Below are positions 7,901 to 10,139 of a stretch of 10,139 nucleotides of DNA, in pieces. Source of the DNA: an uncultured Chlorobiaceae bacterium (GTDB lineage: Bacteria; Bacteroidota; Chlorobiia; Chlorobiales; Chlorobiaceae). Positions within the stretch are counted from its first letter, which is position 1; each line of letters starts with the position of its first letter. The position numbers and the translations under genes are program-made. A model generated the notes under the pieces. It did not search any database. It saw nothing but the letters and a program-made list of their open reading frames with translations, and was not told where the DNA came from. The stretch spans positions 1 through 10,139 of the forward strand of contig CAIYWF010000294.1 of the NCBI GenBank assembly GCA_903929845.1, read 5' to 3'.

Positions 7901-7987
7901 TTCGTTAATACTGCCGATTAAAGGCTGGATTTTCTTGATATCTTTTTCGTGTTTGGAGCCAAAGATCTTTTCAAAAATTTTCAACAT
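4919..7987 (-). CDS. secA: Preprotein translocase ATPase SecA
   Basis: This is the motor ATPase that pushes unfolded preproteins through SecYEG at the inner membrane. Visible parts in order: N-terminal [20 protein letters not shown]; nucleotide-binding fold 1 with Walker A MATGEGKT (159-166 region), [15 protein letters not shown] (233-247) and the DEVD Walker B in [20 protein letters not shown] (264-283); the preprotein cross-linking domain (about 285-480); IVDEFTGR (484-491); SGMTGTA (537-543); nucleotide-binding fold 2 with [10 protein letters not shown] (653-662) and the arginine-finger region [13 protein letters not shown] (690-702); helical scaffold/wing; and a C-terminal zinc-binding SEC-C tail [14 protein letters not shown] (Cys1006, Cys1008, Cys1017, His1018), used for SecB/lipid contact. 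At 1022 residues it is over 100 longer than E. coli SecA (901). Much of the excess lies at about 290-375 and 420-460. The ATG at 7987 fits the family N-terminus, although its Shine-Dalgarno is poor. It is first in the secA-purL-nnr cluster. Confidence 0.98.
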   Translation of the reverse strand: [1022 protein letters not shown]

Positions 7988-8153
7988 GGGGGAGTGTACG
8001 CTCTAAAATTTCAGTTTTTTGGGAAAAGCGATGCCTTATGCAGCTCTCTCTTCGCTCTAATCCAATAGTTTGTCAAGGTATTGAATTACAGATTGATAAA
8101 AAAGCAGGAAGCACTGAAAAAAAAGCAGCGACAGGTGTACACTCCTTTTCTCG
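7988..8153 (-). promoter_or_regulatory. Probable secA promoter/leader region
   Basis: This is the largest gap between the confident genes, so it is the likely start of the secA-purL-nnr transcript. On the minus strand a perfect TTGACA lies at 8071-8076, but no good -10 hexamer follows at 16-18 nt, so it is only a candidate. A T8 tract (plus-strand A8 at 8117-8124) and a second T-rich run near 8096-8103 follow the SDR stop codon. Neither is preceded by a clear GC-rich hairpin, so no terminator is called. The sequence GTGTAC occurs near both edges (8136-8141 and 7993-7998). Confidence 0.35.
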
Positions 8154-9041
8154 TCAATGAGTTCCTCCGGCCAGTTCAGCAAAAAAATCTTTCAGGTGCC
8201 TTGTCCCATAAACAGGAGCCACATGATCGAATTTGAGCGCTTCAATCGCGAATGAAAAAAGGTCGGCCAGATTCCGGTTAAAAAGTCCTGTAACCATAAG
8301 CCCGCCTTCTGCAAGCCAGAAGGGGAGTGGAGTTATCCAGGCAGTTTTGCCGCAGGCATGGAATGCCATCTCCATAGTCTCTCTGAAAGTGTAGATGTCC
8401 GGGCCACCGACAGGAATTTCACGGCAGTCGCCTTCAACAGCATCAACACAGACCTTGGCAAGATCGGCGCCATGAACGGGATTAATTTTTTTTTCTCCCT
8501 CCCCGATCATAAAGATATGGCCGCTCTGGGCCATGGTGAAAAATCGTCCCATGTCAGAAAAGTAACCGTTAGGTCTTATGACCGCCCATGAAAGAGCTGA
8601 TAGTTTCAGAGCGGCAACAAAGAACTCATGCGCTTTGATTGATGGAATATCAGCCATTTTATCCTGATTGAAGACTGAAACATAGATAAACCTTGAAACC
8701 TTTTCGCTGACAGCCTGATCGAGGATCCGTTTGTTGCCAAGGTAATCGACGTCATTGCTGGTGTGTTCCGGGTGAGGAGCTGTAAGTCCGAGCGCAGAAA
8801 AGACAATGTCAATGCCGTTGCATATTCCCGTGATGCTTTCAGGAGCAGTCACATCACCGATGACAATTTCATCAATGATATCGTAAACCGCTGGTTCTCC
8901 GTGTGCTCCCGGTGTTTTGATTTTTTCAGGATTCCGCACAAGAGCCCTGACCTGATAGCCTCTCTCCTTGAATTCTTTGACAGCATACCGGCCAAGATAT
9001 CCCGATGCTCCGGCAACCAGGACTTTTTTTATCAGTGTCAT
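8154..9041 (-). CDS. Atypical SDR / NmrA-like NAD(P)-binding protein
   Basis: This protein of 295 residues has an N-terminal Rossmann fold: VLVAGASGYLG (7-17, the GxxGxxG dinucleotide loop), then VRALVRNPEK (31-40), where Arg after strand 2 favours NADP(H). It continues with DIVFSALGLT, FIYVSVFNQDKM, SIKAHEFFVAALK and VIRPNGYFSDMG, typical of the NmrA/Ycf39/atypical-SDR lineage. The usual YxxxK active-site pair of classical SDRs is not visible; a Lys in SIKAHE takes its place, as in many atypical members. Substrate is unknown. Green sulfur bacteria use a related atypical SDR (BciA) as divinyl-chlorophyllide 8-vinyl reductase, but nothing here identifies that activity. The ATG at 9041 is chosen over the longer frame (to 9107) because GGAG lies five nt upstream and the Rossmann strand begins at once. 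It follows the glycosylase by 26 nt, probably co-transcribed. Confidence 0.88.
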   Translation of the reverse strand: MTLIKKVLVAGASGYLGRYAVKEFKERGYQVRALVRNPEKIKTPGAHGEPAVYDIIDEIVIGDVTAPESITGICNGIDIVFSALGLTAPHPEHTSNDVDYLGNKRILDQAVSEKVSRFIYVSVFNQDKMADIPSIKAHEFFVAALKLSALSWAVIRPNGYFSDMGRFFTMAQSGHIFMIGEGEKKINPVHGADLAKVCVDAVEGDCREIPVGGPDIYTFRETMEMAFHACGKTAWITPLPFWLAEGGLMVTGLFNRNLADLFSFAIEALKFDHVAPVYGTRHLKDFFAELAGGTH

Positions 9042-9046
9042 GAATG

Positions 9047-9050
9047 CTCC
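9047..9050 (-). promoter_or_regulatory. Ribosome binding site that decides the SDR start
   Basis: GGAG (within CTGGAG) on the minus strand is five nt before the ATG at 9039-9041. It favours that start over the upstream in-frame codon at 9107, which lies inside the glycosylase reading frame and would add 22 residues that do not fit the fold. Confidence 0.65.
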
Positions 9051-9067
9051 AGTTGGATTATTAATTA

Positions 9068-10006
9068 TTAAAACGAGTGAAGTTTTTTTACCTCTTTCCT
9101 CCAGCAATGGAAGAGAATATGGCCAGCGTAACCGGCCAGTTCCGGATTCAGAAAAGTGCGCGCTTCTGCATCAAGCATAAGATAATTCGCTGGAGTTAAA
9201 GAGCGAAGCGCTGTTCTGCTGTTGAACCATTTTCCAAGGTATTGCCTGACATGAGTATCAATGGGGAAGGCATCAAATCGGCCAAGACCAAAAAGGGCGA
9301 TACAGTCGGCAATTTTATATCCAATACCCTGGTTCAGGCAAAGCGTGTTGCGCAGCTCTGCAAGTGGAATGGCCGGATCGCAAAGAGCCTGCAGGTCAAT
9401 TTTTCCATCAGCCACACCCTGTGCTGCGAGCACAATGTTTTTTGCCCTGATTCGGTTGTTGTTTGTGCAGGTGCTGAGCACAAGGGGATCGACTGCTGCA
9501 AGCCGTTCGGGAGTAGGGAATGTATGGAGGATAATCTCTTTCCCTGACAAGGTTATTGATATTTTTTTGCCATAGTTTTTTTTCAACATTCCGATCTGTT
9601 TTCTGATCAAGTGCATCCCAATTCCCTGAGCACACATAAATGAGATCAGGGTTTCATAGGGATCTTGCCTGAGTATTTTAATGGAAAAGAAGCTTTTTAT
9701 TATGGCATAAAGCTCAGGATATAGTTTTTTGAAATCATGTGAAAAAGCAAGATTAACATCGATTTCAATTGAAAAATAACTCCTTATAAATTCAGAAATT
9801 AACGTTTTATCAATCATTATTGAATCAGATTGTATCTCAATACTATTATCAGATATCTGTCGTATTATAATAGGGTTATCTTTAATTATAGAGAGATAAT
9901 ATTCAGCATCAATAGACACCATATCCCACAAAAAAGATTGACCACTAAAGAGAGATTGTTTAACGTCTATTTTGTTATTTAAGGGTATAACATTCTTACT
10001 ATTCAA
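9068..10006 (-). CDS. ogg: OGG1-family DNA glycosylase/lyase (probable 8-oxoguanine type)
   Basis: This is a base-excision repair enzyme of the HhH-GPD superfamily, 312 residues. An OGG_N domain (about 1-115) starts with IDVKQSLFSGQSFLW; the SGQSF turn matches the OGG1 segment contacting 8-oxoG. The helix-hairpin-helix is NQGIGYKIADC (225-235), in which Lys231 aligns with the Schiff-base Lys249 of human OGG1. FPIDTH follows, with Asp250 aligning with Asp268. The C-terminal AGYAGHILFHCW aligns with the AGWAQAVLF region. The Asn-rich loop of OGG1 (NNNIARI) is replaced by CAQGIGMHLIR (125-135), so the substrate could differ from 8-oxoG opposite C. The start is a TTG (10004-10006); no ATG exists upstream before the in-frame TGA at 10025-10027, and the family motif VIPLNNKID begins six residues in. 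The first ~115 codons are far more AT-rich than the rest. It precedes the SDR gene by 26 nt. Confidence 0.88.
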   Translation of the reverse strand: MNSKNVIPLNNKIDVKQSLFSGQSFLWDMVSIDAEYYLSIIKDNPIIIRQISDNSIEIQSDSIMIDKTLISEFIRSYFSIEIDVNLAFSHDFKKLYPELYAIIKSFFSIKILRQDPYETLISFMCAQGIGMHLIRKQIGMLKKNYGKKISITLSGKEIILHTFPTPERLAAVDPLVLSTCTNNNRIRAKNIVLAAQGVADGKIDLQALCDPAIPLAELRNTLCLNQGIGYKIADCIALFGLGRFDAFPIDTHVRQYLGKWFNSRTALRSLTPANYLMLDAEARTFLNPELAGYAGHILFHCWRKEVKKLHSF

Positions 10007-10059
10007 AGAAATAGATTTTAGTTTTCAGTGATTAAAACATTGATGTAGTGTCTTTATAT

Positions 10060-10093
10060 AATCTTGTATCCTAAAGCGTTTAAAATCTTGTAT
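10060..10093. repeat. Direct repeat AATCTTGTAT, two copies 24 nt apart
   Basis: The 10-mer AATCTTGTAT occurs exactly at 10060-10069 and 10084-10093. The spacing of 24 nt is a little over two helical turns. It lies 55-90 nt upstream of the glycosylase start, so a paired protein-binding site is possible. Low complexity makes chance a real alternative. Confidence 0.35.
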
Positions 10094-10105
10094 TAAAAGA
10101 TTTTA
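10081..10105. repeat. Perfect 9-bp inverted repeat
   Basis: TAAAATCTT (10081-10089) and AAGATTTTA (10097-10105) are perfect complements around a 7-nt loop, overlapping the second copy of the AATCTTGTAT repeat. The stem is almost all A-T, so it is weak as a terminator hairpin. An operator-like dyad or chance in AT-rich DNA are both possible. Confidence 0.35.
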
Positions 10106-10139
10106 TTATTATTTATGTAAAAAATATTTATTATCTTTA

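Larger units (their letters stand above)
10007..10139 (-). promoter_or_regulatory. AT-rich leader of the glycosylase gene
   Basis: This is very AT-rich DNA, with only 5 G/C in 10081-10139, upstream of the TTG start. No gene is visible. Several TA-rich hexamers could act as -10 boxes on the minus strand (for example around 10053-10060), but base composition alone would produce such matches, so I do not name a promoter. No Shine-Dalgarno is seen before 10006. Confidence 0.3.

Noticed and set aside
8117..8124. T8 tract (minus strand) after the SDR gene as an intrinsic terminator
   Set aside because: No stable stem precedes it. The nearby GTGTACAC palindrome cannot form a hairpin with a workable loop.
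9042..9107. Upstream extension of the SDR protein
   Set aside because: The extra 22 residues precede the Rossmann strand, overlap the glycosylase end and lack a ribosome binding site, whereas the ATG at 9041 has GGAG at correct spacing.
1..10139. CRISPR array, tRNA/rRNA genes, integrase or transposase
   Set aside because: No regularly spaced repeats, cloverleaf, rRNA core motifs or recombinase/transposase reading frames were seen on either strand.

Overview
The window looks like a chromosomal stretch from a green sulfur bacterium (Chlorobiaceae, e.g. Chlorobium or Pelodictyon). That assignment is an inference. It rests on a long SecA (1022 residues) with extra sequence in the preprotein-binding region, as seen in Bacteroidota/Chlorobiota, on the general look of the proteins, and on mid-range GC in the core genes. 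No rRNA, tRNA, CRISPR array or intact mobile element was seen. Every confident gene is on the minus strand.

Reading in the direction of transcription (right to left): an AT-rich leader (10007-10139) with a short direct repeat and an inverted repeat precedes an OGG1-type DNA glycosylase (9068-10006). An atypical SDR/NmrA-like Rossmann protein follows 26 nt later (8154-9041). A 166-nt gap, probably holding a promoter, separates these from a tight cluster: secA (4919-7987), purL (2610-4892, 26 nt gap) and the bifunctional NAD(P)HX repair gene nnr (998-2578, 31 nt gap). The cluster serves protein export, the fourth step of purine synthesis and repair of damaged NAD(P)H. The genes look co-transcribed but not functionally linked.

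The left 1 kb is decayed accessory DNA. It holds a doubtful 82-codon ORF (522-770), unassigned coding-like scraps (771-997), and a clear remnant of a formylglycine-generating-enzyme/sulfatase-modifying-factor (FGE-sulfatase) domain gene (126-461). That remnant is broken by an in-frame TAG, truncated at both ends, and followed by a good intrinsic terminator (61-91). An imperfect inverted repeat around a TATAAT lies at 19-48.

The core genes are ordinary housekeeping genes. The points most worth a second look are in the glycosylase gene. Its first ~115 codons are about 27% GC, while the rest is about 47% GC. The protein keeps the catalytic Lys and Asp but lacks the Asn-rich loop and some other base-contact residues of canonical OGG1. 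I saw nothing that amounts to a new multi-gene system.
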